Part shown: one piece after another, positions 14,497 to 27,900 of the stretch
How the letters are laid out: each line of letters begins with the position of its first letter
Numbering within the stretch: position 1 is the first letter of the stretch
From: Membranipora membranacea
Lineage: Eukaryota; Bryozoa; Gymnolaemata; Cheilostomatida; Membraniporidae
DNA: 64,000 nt
Direction of reading: 5' to 3'
NCBI GenBank assembly: GCA_914767715.1
Contig: OU612068.1
Coordinates: 21,142,001 to 21,206,000 of the forward strand
The notes under the pieces: model-generated
Told to the model about the DNA's origin: nothing
The model's input: only the letters and a program-made list of their open reading frames with translations
Database searches by the model: none
Made by a program: the position numbers and the translations under genes

Positions 14497-16765
14497 ACTG
14501 TGAAATGTTATCATATCAACAGGTCAAAAATAAAGATGGATATAGCCAACATCATCATTTCAAATTCACACTCCAGCAAGATTAGAATTGGACAACTTTC
14601 CTTGCTGGCATTGAACCGTTGTTTATTGATAGGTGTGCACAGCGTTTGATACAACCAATTTGGTTAACTTCATCAATCAAGACGAGTGAGGCTTCATGGA
14701 GCTAGACATTTACATGCCCGTCTAAGACTATGAGACAGACTCTGAGCTATTACAAGGCCATAAGTAAGCAAGATAGATATTTTGTACCTGATAACATGAG
14801 GAACGCTCGATACTGTGATGTCAGTGTTAGAGACAGAGAGAGAGAGGTTTTTTATAATAATAATCCAATCCAAACAGAAAATACATTCACATATCCAATC
14901 AACGCATCATCGTGAGTGAGTAGGTATTGGTACACATATATATATCCATACGATGTTGCCCGGTCTCTGCTAATACCAGTAGGATTTAATCCAATACGGT
15001 AGATAGCTTGGAATCCAGTTTAACTCTATTAGTAGTGTATCCAAGTTACATTACTATCCAGACTGAACCTCTAACCTGCTTCTACTCCAATGCTCAACCA
15101 AACAATAAAACTCTATGTTGTGCATCATGTTATTACTGTAAACATTAGTCCATGTGCAAAGCATGCCATCGCAGTATTTTCTAAGCCCATTGAGCCAATG
15201 AGAGCCTTTGATGACAGTATAATCGACCAATAATTATATTGCTGTAAGATTTGGTTTATAGATAGATAATATATTCAGTAATCCTATGCTTTGATTAATC
15301 CATGATAATTTATTGACATTGATTGAGGTTAGGTTTTCAGGTTCAGAAAGCTTGATAATCTGAGGGAATAAAATTACATACAGCACATCCCGCTTTCAAT
15401 CAGCTTGAAGGAATGTGACCATCGAATTCCATATCAAATTTAATTCAATGAATGAGAGAGAAGTTACTTGAGTTGATACAACTGATCTCAGACAATCACT
15501 ATGTAGGGCTTCCTTCCCATACACCAAAAGATCCAAAATCGCAGTGCGGAGTTTACACACCATGAAGAAAAAGAAATTTCATTTCTGTCTAGCAGCGGAG
15601 ATAAGAACAATAATTTATGAGAAAGGATCATTCAAACCTTATCAATTGATTTGAAATAATGCAGACAATATCAGCGAGACAGAGGCCAGTCTCTATAATA
15701 AAGATCGACTTTAACCTGAAGGTCTTCTACATAATTATTTAAAATGATCATTTTATTACTGAGGAACCCACTGAACCACTACTATAACCTCTTGCTAACG
15801 AATGAGCTGAAAATTTAGAACCTTTCTATGATAATCTTCTATCAATGCATCTTCTCGACTATATATAAAACTGTTATATGAAAGTAATTGAATACTATAC
15901 AATATAGGCATATATGCCATAGATTATAATATGTTGATGGGTGAATTATCTTTGTAATAATATGAACATAAAAATGAAAAAACAGTGATGTGTGCTATCA
16001 GCTTTTATATTTACAAAACTATAACCCACATGGCATCCGTTTATTTGTTTACTTCGTAAAATTGATAAAAGATATCCATACAATTTTAGGAATATATGAC
16101 ATCAAAATTGTTGTTTAAAATATTGAATATGGAATGTAATAAGGGGAATGTAAAGTGGAATTTCAACAGGTAAAGCTGTCAGCTACAGACGAGAGACAGA
16201 CATGAGCGTGATTCAAATAAAAAAAATTGATAGTAGATATAAAAATGATAGAGATATGGAAAAATACACGAAGATGTACATAAATGCTGCTTACATTGCA
16301 TAGCATTATAAATTGACATTCAATATGGTTCACCAAGCCCTTACACTAGAATTATACTCACTTGCTATACATACATGTCATAAATTGCACTTGAACATTA
16401 TTATCTCACACACTATCATCAGTGAGCAAAATTTTATACTACATTCACCCAAAATATACCTTATCTAAAACTTCACCATAGAGACATGGTGTTCAGTAAG
16501 CCTGTATAAAACTCCTACACTATGATACCAAATCGCAATAAAATAATCCGGCTTAAAAAACCCTTTTGATAAGATAGTTGAGGGAAGTCACAAAATAGAG
16601 ATAAGAAATATCAGGAATGTAGGTTTGTCATCTGTTAGTTCCATCAACTTACAAATCTCAATGTGACCGATAGAACTGGTCTAATAAATGACAAATTGAC
16701 TAAATTAGCTAATGGCAGAGATTGAATAATCAGATTCAAGGATTTACTAACAAATTTTCTTCACA
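14497..16765. other. Spacer between kinesin 5' end and the claudin-like gene 3' end
   Basis: AT-rich with no supported coding exon. It should hold the kinesin promoter and 5' UTR and the claudin-like gene's 3' UTR. Minus-strand AATAAA at 16040-16045 (plus TTTATT) is a candidate poly(A) signal for the latter. No TATA box can be assigned with confidence. Confidence 0.5.
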
Positions 16766-19700
16766 TCAGTACATGCTAGCATATCTACTGTTAGCCTTGT
16801 TTCCCGGATGTCCTGGTTGGACTACAGTTGGGGGAGGTACATTGCTATTATCAGTTAATCTAGATCCAGAATCAGCAGCTCGCACTACAGATTTATTCCT
16901 CATTCCGCTGCGCTGTGACTCTGTGTCACTATACTGTTCTCGTCCTCCCATATGAGGTGAATAGTGTGAGGAGTAGTGGGTAGATGGTGGATAAGCTGTG
17001 GAGGCCATTGACTCACCCGCGATACTTCTATTACCAGACATAGGATCTCGAGCTTGGTTCTGTGGTGGGCCATAGTCCGCCAAGTATCCAGACGACTGTA
17101 AAAGTGTTAATATTCATTAAAGGGGACGGGAAGTATATGCATTTACAAATTTACATTGTCTGGTCATGTGAACAAAAAAGCCAGTGGGGTCATTTACCTC
17201 ATTCTAAGATTGTGTATACAAGAGTTGTACCCCATATGGAAATGAGAGGACTACTCCGAATTACAATGATTTCAACCTGAAGTTAAAAATCAAGTTATTT
17301 TATACTAGTAGATTTTAAGCTATCATATAACAACTATAGCATAAAATAACTCTATGTTAAAAATAAACTGTTTCAACAGGAGTTGAATACCCGCTTGTAG
17401 TAACATAAAAGTAATTGTTCACAGCATAATTCATTCTATAACATTGCAATTGTTTTGCTATACTCACAGGTTTATTATCAGCTGCTCCATGTTGTGAGAG
17501 TCGTTTAGCAGGTTGTGGTCTAGCTCTGGGTACATTAGTATAAGAAGGCCCTTGTTCCTCAGCTGTAGAAGTTGGAGCTGCTTCACTACGGCGCTTAGGT
17601 ATATTCTGATATGAGCGCTCATCATTATCACTAAAACAAAAATTGGATGTTTCAGATAATTCAGAGGTCGACTAGGAAAACTAATGTTCAGTGTATAGGA
17701 AATCTGTAGAATTTTAATAAAGCAACTTTCATGATCCCTTGATCATAAGGAGGCAAATACCCTAGTCTTCACACTATTTGACCAGGATAATTAATTTAAT
17801 TCATCGCTGTTCATCAATACTGTAAAAGACTATAACGAAACAATTGTTCACTTTGATGTTATAAAAAAGGTAAATTCAAATTAGCTTCAATTAAAAAGCT
17901 AAGAGCAGCGGCCTAGGAACCCTGGCTACCAGAAACCATACCTGCTCGGCCCGGCCTTCCTAGGAGCAGCGACAGGATATGCCTTCTTATGTGTGACAGA
18001 TTTTGTCTCTTCATTACCGGAGTCCAATTCATCATTTGATAACCTCTCCATCTCCGTGTCACGGGCATCCAAATTATCAAATTCATCCTGTGAACGATTG
18101 TAATCAAAAGTCAATATCTACATTTCAGCCAAGTTTAATTTGACCAGTACATTTAGGTCAAAATAATGACAATTTATTTCATAATAACTCAAGACCAAAA
18201 TCACAGAAGAAAACCACAATATTAATTGCCTTGCATCAATTTCAAATGTCAGAAAGTAGAGACAAGTGATAAATCACAATGAAACCTGAGAGAAAGACAA
18301 ATATAGCAATATACCAGCAGCACTGCTGCTGTTTAATGATATTAGTCTAGTATATAGCATCATGGTGTTGAAATCTTAGTATTAGTACGAGGAGAACCTG
18401 CCCTATATTGGTGAAGATAGCAGACAACTATTTACAGGTGAAAGCTAAGACAGCTAGTAACATCATAACATGCATTAGGAGAAAGCACAGTTTAGTGTTA
18501 GATGTAATCTTTTTCATCCTCATTATTTATAACGATGAAGTTGTTAGTTGAAGGTAAGTAGGGACACAAAAAAAAACAAAAGTTGACTACTTACAGTAAA
18601 AACGAGCTGCAACATAAAATTCAGATACAATATCATCTCTCCGTGACCATGAAGCAAAAGATTAGTACAGATGAATTATAAACACCATAGCAAATCACTA
18701 TTGTTATATACTTTGGAAGGTACACTCTGTTCATTGAAACAATGTTCATGATTTGATTCAAACGTGGTACTAGTGACATATTGAGCAAGGCGGTGAAGAA
18801 ATTGTATTGAGGTTATCACCAAATAAAAATGCAGAATAAGCAATAAAGTAAAAGCGAGTTATCTTACCCTGGCATCGCCAGATGACAGTTTGCACATCTT
18901 CTTCACGACAGTAATAAACATACAGAGGCCGAGCAGAGCTGCCAACAGCAGGCAAACACCACCAGCTATCGTGATGGCAAAGCCAGGACCATATTTGTAA
19001 TATTTCTTTTCCGCTAGGAAGAAAGTTCCTTCCTCTATGTCATAGTTCTTGAAAAATATGATGGGTTCAGCCACAAGAAGGGCACCTGGAAAAAATTGCA
19101 CTCGACATGAAGCAGTCTATTGTCAGGCCTACATTTAAGATATTGCACATATATGCACACACTTTCAATACATCAAAAGAACAGAAGTAGAAATTTCTTG
19201 CCCTACTTTTTCACTGTCATATTGGGAGACCAAATTGAATTCAAGATTTCAGAATTGTGTCTACTACATACCCACACTGATCACGTGATATACTATTGCA
19301 TGTATATCTCTGATCGATAGAGAGTGAATTAATTCACTTAGCTTGAGTGCAGCTGAAATTCAGTATTTAGGAGACGTATGGATGATTACCCAAACTTTTG
19401 GCTATACACTTATCATTTTCTCATTCTTTGTTAAAATATTCTAATTTATATTTAGAAAATCTGATATCACCTTTTAACAGTTTTAGAAGAGCATTTAGCA
19501 CATGTTTTTGACAATAAAAGTGACATCGAAACTGTGTATTGCTAGCCTAAGCTCAGAAGAGAGAACTAATAATGCAGAGCTAGGTAATTCTGTTTCGATG
19601 TCTGTTTGACAAAATTAAAGTTGTCCTCTCTTTCAGCCAAATGTAGGTGCTCAATATTTGCGACAGAAGCTCTATCGATCAGACATTAACATACTAATAG

Positions 19701-21070
19701 TGTAATCTCGAAATCAGTGTGCTACATACCTGCAACTGCTGATATTATAAACCATAGACCGAGGGCTGCTTTAGACAGAATGAGAGTACTTGATGGCCGT
19801 TGCCTCTTTTTGATCTGCTGCTTCAGTGAACAGTAGGCAATGAGAAATCCAAATAGCAGAATAAATATCAGGAAAACCAGTATGAGACTTGTGAGGTGCA
19901 TATCTTGTATCATTCTATACCAATCTAAAACAATGACAGTGAAAAATATACTTGAAGCAAGCAATATAAGTGAAATTTGGGCCTCACCATCAAACTGGTA
20001 GACATGGAAGAACAATGTTCAATCTAATCTAGGGTAAGCCAACCGGTCATCAGGGTAAATAATCTGGTTGTAAGTGAAACGATCGATCTGGGGGGTCTTT
20101 CAATTAGAACAGGGAGCCTTTACTAAATCAAGTTATCACTATCACATCGCTCAAAATTATCACTCACGTAGTCTTTCAATTAAACAAAATCGCTCCCAAA
20201 TCGCTAACTCTGATTATATATGTCCATCAAGTGACTGAGCAATCTGAAAACGAGAGCCTAGCAGGTATTGCTCACTCAGTGAGTGAGTGAATTGATTGCG
20301 ATTTTGGCCCCCAGATAATAATAATTGTGGCAAGTGGTTACTGAGGTTTTTTCAATACGATGAATTAACATCGTGAATTGTTATGAGGAGAAAGGGAATA
20401 ACTTAGCAGTAGAGTGCACAGTATTAGAGTAAAAAATCAGTCACGTGGTATGATGGATTTGGAGCACACAGGTCAGGACAGGGTGATCAGTTTCAATATA
20501 TAAAAAAGATACAATTATGTTCAGGTTCTAGTTGATACATCTGCCTAGTTAGCACAGACTGTAAGCTTACATGCTTAAGTCATAAAGAATAAATATGTAA
20601 ACACATCCCACATTTAATCAACATCAAATTACTACTACTATCATTAGATTAGTTATTACCTGACTCCTGAGAATGAGTACAGAAGCCGGCCTCTTGTTAG
20701 GCCAGGCTGTTGATTGAAGGACATATTTTCTGATCACCACTTTGACATGCCTATGTAATGTGTTAACATCTAGGTACTCACCTGGACTGACATATTTGGG
20801 ATCCAGCTCTTGAAACTGCTCACTTGTCTTGGTTGAATCATAACACTCACTAAATTCAAAAGGTGGGGATCTGCTGTCGACATTGCTTGGAAATGTGTAA
20901 CCACTCTCAATAAAACAGACTGTCCTTACACTTAATGCTTGAATTGCAAGATTACCACCCTCTCTTGGTTCTAGCCATGCTCCAATATATCCAACAACAG
21001 CAAATATTAATCCCAAACAATAGAAAAAAGCAGAGGCACTGAAAACAGCACTTCCTAAAAAGGAACCCAT
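16766..21070 (-). CDS. Four-transmembrane claudin/PMP22-superfamily-like protein with long cytoplasmic tail
   Basis: Six exons: 20782-21070, 19730-19924, 18868-19085, 17942-18087, 17468-17630, 16766-17095; 446 aa. TM1 at about 7-32 is followed by an extracellular loop with W32, C52 and C76. TM2 is about 107-130, a basic loop (QQIKKRQR) comes next, TM3 is about 147-172, a short Tyr-rich loop follows, and TM4 is about 198-222. The remaining 224 residues form a polar cytoplasmic tail rich in Ser, Tyr, Pro and Arg, ending SRYASMY, where S-x-aromatic could be a weak PDZ ligand. TM order, the large first loop with paired Cys and the Trp before TM2 fit claudin/PMP22/TMEM47-type proteins, but the GLW motif is absent. 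Exon 1 is ended at CAG|GTGAGT (20782) and exon 2 started after a pyrimidine-rich tract at 19924. The role is inferred (cell junction or adhesion), and no orthologue is recognised. Confidence 0.82.
19273..19721. mobile_element. TIR transposon (non-autonomous) with 9-bp TSD beside a 5' splice site
   Basis: A 449-base element with long imperfect terminal inverted repeats of about 52 bases. The left end starts CACACTGATCACGTGATA; the complement of the right end starts CACACTGATTTCGAGATT. Both arms carry TCTGATCGATAGAG. It is flanked by a perfect 9-base direct repeat CTACATACC at 19264-19272 and 19722-19730. The right copy is the splice donor of claudin-like exon 2 (G|GTATGTAG on the gene strand). 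There is no coding capacity. A related copy is at 28081-28291. The 9-base duplication is compatible with Mutator-like elements, but the superfamily is unresolved. Confidence 0.8.
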
Positions 21071-21952
21071 TTTTACATCTGAAACAAGTGGCGATATAAT
21101 ATCATTTCTATGAAAATTTTAAATGTTAGATGGCTGGAAGTTTTCTTGAGGTTTTCTCACAAAGTCTTTCCCAGAAAAAAGTTTAAAATTAGATATTGTC
21201 TGCCCTTGGTCTAATAAGTCCAACACGTGAACATATAAATACGTATTTATAAGTTTATGGTCCAACCTCACACTGAATTATAGATATAGTATTCTCATGG
21301 CAGTTCATGCAAGGACTAACTTCTTTATTTGGGTAAATCTAAGGTTAATCTGGCTGCCCTGAGGTGCTGAAACTTCTGCACAAAAGCTTCTTTCGTGGGT
21401 AAAAAGAGTTTTCTCGTATTTCAGAGCAGACTACCTCCATGATCACTTTTGACAAGGGAATAATGAAACCATTGGTTTGGGGGAGAGTTGATTTGATTGA
21501 AAGAGCTTTATTTTTCAAATATAGACAGGAACTCGTAAAACAACCTGCGAAAAATTGATAACCAAAGTAGTTTAACAAATTAGAATAACAATAATTTCAC
21601 ATAGAGAAGAGCAAGGCAAGAAGCCGGTATAATAATGTTGATAAATAACAGGATAAAAGCTAGTTGCTGATCAACATAAGAAGGTTCAGCCGGGAACAAT
21701 ATCAGAAAACAAAACTCATTCACTCCATTTTGTGCCAAAGGGAAAAGCATTTGACAGGAAATATAATTTTACAGTTGACACATTGTGTTTTGACGCTATG
21801 AAATTCAGGGCACCTGAGAAGTAGTCACAATTTGGTGAATTTTTTTGAGATTTTATGCACAGTGTTTATTGTGAATAAGAGAATGGCATCAGGTAATCAT
21901 GTTGAGTCAGGTGCGCAAAATTATCTAGAGAAGTTCAGTCAGTGATGTGAGA
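21071..21952. other. Spacer between the claudin-like 5' end and ARIH1 3' end
   Basis: No coding exon is seen. A minus-strand AATAAA (plus TTTATT at 21865-21870), 83 bases after the ARIH1 stop, is a good candidate for a short ARIH1 3' UTR. The remainder should contain the promoter and 5' UTR of the claudin-like gene. Confidence 0.5.
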
Positions 21953-24900
21953 TCATAAATTAGGCGCCTGATACTCCCACAAATCCTTGTCGTATCCTTC
22001 GTGCACGTGACCTAGTAACACGGTCCTTCTCCTTTGACAGTACCTGGAACAAAAATAGGATAATGATAGCGTGTTGATAACAATTCTGATGGTCAACTGC
22101 CCATGTCAGAAAATCTAAATAAGGCGGAGATCCAATGGGAATGTGTTGGGGAGGTCACGTATCTTCCCCAAGTATTCTTCAATGAGAGCCATGTGTTGTT
22201 CTCTGCTGACTCGCAACTTTGCAATTATCGCCTACTCTATACAACTTGAAACTAGTCAACGGACACAGAGGGGGCAGGAAAAAATATTTGCTCACACCTG
22301 AGTTAGATAACTCATCCTAGATCCCAATATGGTTGAATCGAGGTTTGCGAAGCCGTACACTACCATTGTGGTAGGCCCAACTACACCCTCCTTCAAAACA
22401 AAGAAGTTAGACTATAGTAATAAATACCTGAGTTTATCTTGGACTTTTTGTTTGATATCAACAAGAATATCAGAAGTGATTTCACGTTCTAAATACTCAG
22501 AGAGCTGTTCTGTAGCCTGCTCTAAATCCCTCTGGTTATCCTGAAAATCAGAACCACATACTATTGACATTTCAAATAAAACAGGTCTACAATGTCATAC
22601 AAAGCCCAATGATGTCTAATAATTTTCCTAAGAAATTTAAGCCAATTAATAGGTAGTCAATCCACCACATCCCTGAATGTAGTTCATTGCTCAAACATCA
22701 ACCAGATCCTCACTAAGGGATGTGGTTGATATTGAAATACAAATACCAGCAAGTGAGCAGTTTAACTACCCTGAGTGTGGCTTACCTCAAAATATCCACA
22801 TAGCAATGAAATTGAATTTTGTTATTTCCGACAGACCATGGGCAAGAAATATTTAGCAGAAATTGAAGACATCAATAATTAAGCTAAATTCTCTTATGTC
22901 AGCTCACTGTGGCATCTGTAACTGATGCTATTCTAATCTCACAGTTATGATAAGGTCATCACTCTCTAGACAAGCACCTGCTCTATATTTAGAGGAGGTC
23001 ATTGCCATTTTCAGTCTGGATATTAGTGCTTAAAAAGTCTTCCTGGAAAGACCAGTGCATCTTATCCGAATATCAAACATGTGACAAGAATAATTCTAGG
23101 TTGATGTTCTGATGCGATGCAAAAAAAAACCATTAAATGATCAATCAACTGTCTACGTAAACTATAGAGTCTTGTATCGAGTATTATGTATTAGAGCCTG
23201 TATTGACAAGCTTTGTTCGGTTCCCCCCTCCCCAACCTGAACAAAATTTCTCAAGACAGGCTATCTAAACTCTATAGTGTACCGTAATCCCTCACCTATA
23301 GATCGCCGACTTATAAGTGAAGGCGGCTATAAGAGAGTAGCATATAGACGCGACTATCATTTGAAGCATTTTTATATTTAGATTGGACCAAAACCTATTA
23401 CAGTCACTGAAGCTGAATAGCTCAGTGGTAGAGCGTACGACTTGTAAACATGGAGTAGTGAGTTCCAAACCCACTGAGGGCAGTTTTTTTCCCAAAACTA
23501 CTTAGTTCATTTGTAGTGAGTGTAGTGTAGTGTCTTATAGCTGTGGGGTGTCTTATAGCTGTGGGGTGTCTTATAACTGGAGCATTTTTATTTTTTCTGA
23601 GGGGGGTGATTCACTTATAAGTCCGGTGACTTATAGGTGAGGGATTACGGTACGTAAACAATTGATTGGTCATGTATTGGTTTTAGTCACCCCCCCCCTC
23701 CACCGAACAAAGCTTGTCAAGACAGGCTAGAGTTGAGAAGGTTCTGTTACATTTTATCCATCCAGGTTACGTAAAGAGATACAATTGTGAGTGACACTAA
23801 CCTCAAAGATAATTGACTGATTGTTCTTTTTGAGATAGAAGGCGAAGACGTATGTGAACATGAGTGTCTGCCTGCACTGACACAAAACATCCACCGCCTT
23901 CTTCAGAAACTGGACCTCGATCCAGGACATGTTATGTTTCTGCATCTCCTCCATCTTTTCTTTTATCTTGGCGTATAACTGCAAAAAGTTAACAATGGTT
24001 CAACATGAGTGACAAAACAAAATTCGATTTTGTACACAGTGCCAGAAAAACATGGAACAGGTATAGCCAATGATATTCGTAGCAGTGGAGAATTTCCATA
24101 GCAGGAAATAAGCAGGTTTAGTTAAGTTAAAGTATCCTTTAGTGCTTCAAAATTAAAAATGGTTTTGTAACGCAAGACCTACAAAAGCCAGAATATTATT
24201 TGGATAATATCCCACAGTCAGGCCAATGCTCCCATCAGTGCCACATTTGACATTCATTTCAAAGACTACAACAGCAGACAGACAGAATACTAATCTGCGT
24301 TACTTGACACCCTGATATTTAACGGCTCACCCGAAACATAACCCGTGTTTGGCCCTTTACCATGACCTTAGACTGACCTTGTTTTCAAACTTGAGACTCT
24401 GCATGTGGTTCATGTATCTGTTACAGTAATGTAAATATCTCTGGAGCATAGCCCGAGAGACTTCCTGAGCTGTTCGGGCCTTTACTGCGGCGTTCTCATC
24501 GAATCTGTTACAGTTGTACCTGAGGAACAGATCTGTACATTTAGCTTTGACAATCAAGTTATTATGAACTTCTGAAGCCTTTTTTCCAAGTTTTCTTCTT
24601 TGAGGCAGACCGTCATTACAATAGCACACACAGACTAGAGCTAGCTGAAGTTTGATCCAATTTGTCAGTTTGCTGAGTTGCTCTCCCTCTAGCCAAGCCA
24701 AATGGGAGAGACTCGAAATGCGAGCAAATTTAATCAAACTTGACCAAAACATGGGCTCTCTTGTCACAGAGCTCGAATATTTTGCATTCAAAGCAAAGTA
24801 TGAGCAAATCAACACCTAAATAGAGACAGGTATATTAAAACTTGGTGTGAGATATCAGCTTGTAAAATATTAGTCACAGAGATGCATAAAAAGAATTATT

Positions 24901-27900
24901 GTGAATCATATATTAAGCAATTGTCATTCTTATATTATAATACTGCTGTCAGTCATTGCTGTCCACTGCACCTGCATCGAGGTGTGGCATTCATGAATAT
25001 ACAATAATATAAGCAATGCAGCAAGTCTCCATTTCTTTACATCAGAGCATATCCATCAATACATGTATTAATTCTCTGTAGGTCAGAGCATATCTACGAC
25101 TACATATACCAGTTCATTGTAACACAGGAGAGATTATATCCACACTACACTTACCATGATGATCCGTGAGGCTCCCACGGTCCGAGGCAGACCCAGCAGA
25201 AATCAGCCTTACAACTCTGATTCCGACACACCATGTGATTACAACCACCATCCTTCTCAATGGTGACATGACACTTTGGACATTCCTACAACAAGAGAAT
25301 ACACACACATACATCACCTCCCCGCTGAATATTATATACAGAAGAGACTGCATGTTTGGTGTTAATGAATGTATCACCAGACATATACGGGACTAGTAAC
25401 ACATTATAGATGAAATAATGCTTACAAAACAAAGCCTTAGCCAGCACATTTAGCTTATAAAAGAACTATTTGATTGATATAGCTCCCACTGGCCGCCATT
25501 CTTCGGTATGCAAATGATTCTGAGTCATATTGTGGTATGCGAGTTTGTTTCACTAGTATACGATACTTTAGTAGGACATATCTATTTTCTGGTAATTATT
25601 CGAAAATGAGACCAACCTTGGTGTTTGCTGCGATCCAATTTGAAGTTTCGCTATCATCATCACATTTTTTTATCCATTGCCGTAACCAGAAACATTTCAC
25701 TGGATCGTGCCAGAACTCACCACAACCAAAACTTGAACAAAAAATTCAGTTTCATTATTAACCTATGACCATCAAACTTCATAGTAACAAGGACTATAAT
25801 GACTATAATATTTGATAGTATGAATGTGTAATGGAACTGCATACACATATTTCACTTCATAGAATGGTTTCATTGCATTTTATCTAATGTAGCTGAACTG
25901 TAGCTAACAACATGCAACTAAATCATGACAAAACTGTTATTTTAAATGTGGCTTTTTCTGAGCGTAAAGGAATTGATGATCCTGTTAAATATTTGGACAC
26001 TGATATATTGCCGTCGAAATCAGCTAAGTTTTTAGGCGTTACTATTGACCGGACATTAACTTTTTCAAATCATATTAGTGATATTTTTAGTAGATGTATC
26101 AGTAGAATTTTCCTTATGAAATTGGGCATGAATTCTGATGGCCTTTTAACTTTTTATAAGACGAATGTCAAACCTGTTTTATCATATGCTGCTCCTGTTT
26201 GGTACACATTTTTAACGGAGTATGACAAGGTAAAACTAGAGAAGTTACAGAAAACTAGTAGTAAAATTGTTTTAACCGAGGTTGATGATTATTTTTCTAG
26301 ATTAGATCAGCTTAATCTTCCAAAGACTGACGAGTTTTTATTTTCCGTCTGTGCTCACTATTTTAGTAAAGTTTCTGAGGACCCGAGCCATCCTCTTTTT
26401 AATAGAATCAAGATCAATAATTTTAAAACATCCTCTCGTAAACCTGTAATATCAAAATACCATCCTGAAAAGTGTCGAACTGAGAAGCGCAAGAAGAGTT
26501 TTTTTCAGTTTTTCATGTGGCATTATAATGCATGAAATACTTTTTTTTCTATAACCAACCTAGTTTTATCATTTCGTTCACTGGAAAATGATATTTTGGT
26601 TGTGAAATAAACACATACATACACACATACATACAACTGATAAGTGCCTTTGCACAATTCGCTTCTAAAAATAGCATCCAATCAAGCAGAAAAGCTCTCA
26701 ATGGTGATTATGAGTTTTCTTATGGAACAAAAAAAGCATGACTCATTGTGAGTAGGGGTAATCAATGCATTGGATGATAGCACTTTGTTTTGTTAGCTGG
26801 GTCAAAAACTGATGGTGCTTAGCTAAACAAAAAAGATATATAAACTATTGTAACACAATATTAAAGCATCGACACTTTCAACCACTTGATCTGAATTGTA
26901 GTTTGGGCTTGGATCAAAGCAACCTGCCTTTTTCCAGTCTGCCAATCACTGGATTACTCACCAGAATTTATGACCACATGTACATGTGACAGGTTTGCAG
27001 TCTACATTGTTAACCTTGATAGCCCGCCCACAGTCTGCAGCGGGACACCATCGTAATAGTCTGTTACACTGAAACACGCAACACAATACAACTCAACTAT
27101 GACAAGGCAATATGTGTGAACTTAAGTGATAGTCTGTTACACTGAAACACTGAAAGTCAATAATAGAAGGACATATGTGTGTGGTGGAGTAATAGTCAGA
27201 TTATGCAGCTACAAAATATCACTAAGACCCTATGGGGTCAACAACCAGTACCAGAGTTTAGTCACATTACTCGAGGCTACTAATCATTGTACCAATAGGT
27301 AAAACATGCACAAATAAGTAGATACTAATTGCACGGTTTCCCTAGTTTCAAATGTGATTGTCAACGTACAATTAGAGAAATTACCTACTGCTAGTCATTG
27401 AGTGAGTGAGTGTGTGATAAGCTTACCTCTACAAAACTGTTGGTGATAAGATGCTGGTATTTTAGCTTAACTCTGGGTTCTTTTACTAGTCTCCTGTTCA
27501 AATGACAATAAAAAACCAGGATGTAGTCCAATATCAAAAGGAACATATGAAAAAACCAAACAATGTTTGCTTATTCAAAGTAAACACGGCTTTTATAAAT
27601 ATTGCATCAACTTCACTTGACGATAGGGAAGATTCGTTTTCAAGTCTAAGGCTTTTATAATATACCCTAAATGAAACCAGATAACACAAAGAAATAATAC
27701 CCTATAACTTCAACCTAATAGCAATTTGGACAAAGGAAACATGCACTCACAACCAGCAATGACCAGGAATTGCACCCATGACAACTAAGCAGACTATATC
27801 CACTGGTCAAGTATTTGAAGGAAAATAAGATAAGAGGGGACAGCAAATTTTTCTGGGTCTCTCATACATCATTGAAGCCCTGATAACTTTTCCTTATCTG

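Larger units (their letters stand above)
23279..23653. mobile_element. Inner MITE with about 44-base inverted repeats containing a tRNA-like core
   Basis: The left end reads GTACCGTAATCCCTCACC and the right end is its exact inverse. After a small mismatched patch the arms continue with ACTTATAAGTGAA on both sides. TA bounds the ends, as for Tc1/mariner or pogo relatives. Inside are a tRNA-Thr-like sequence (23412-23483) and an 18-base tandem repeat (23531-23578). There is no transposase. Confidence 0.75.
23195..23728. mobile_element. Composite transposon nest in an ARIH1 intron (outer inverted repeats)
   Basis: The outer ends are AGCCTGTATTGACAAGCTTT at 23195 and its near-perfect inverse ending at 23728 (26 bases, one mismatch). 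A second copy of the end, TCAAGACAGGCTA, lies at 23251-23263, so the left part (23195-23263) can itself be read as a 69-base MITE. The same end sequence forms a self-complementary element at 46989-47023, where it is bounded by TA. The inner element at 23279-23653 is inserted within. All are non-coding. Confidence 0.7.

Noticed and set aside
20089-20314. Possible MITE with CTGGGGG/CCCCCAG ends and repeated TCTTTCAATTA
   Set aside because: Only about 7 bases of terminal complementarity and no convincing target-site duplication.
20660-20781. Longer version of claudin-like exon 1 ending at CAG|GTAATA, joined to an exon starting TTTGATGG near 20005
   Set aside because: It is in phase, but it turns a pyrimidine-rich acceptor tract into an extra hydrophobic segment. 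The CAG|GTGAGT donor at 20782 with the acceptor at 19925 gives the expected four-TM layout.
24379-24815. Full 152-codon frame around an ARIH1 exon
   Set aside because: Only 24378-24519 is exon; the rest precedes the acceptor CCTCAG and does not match ARIH1.
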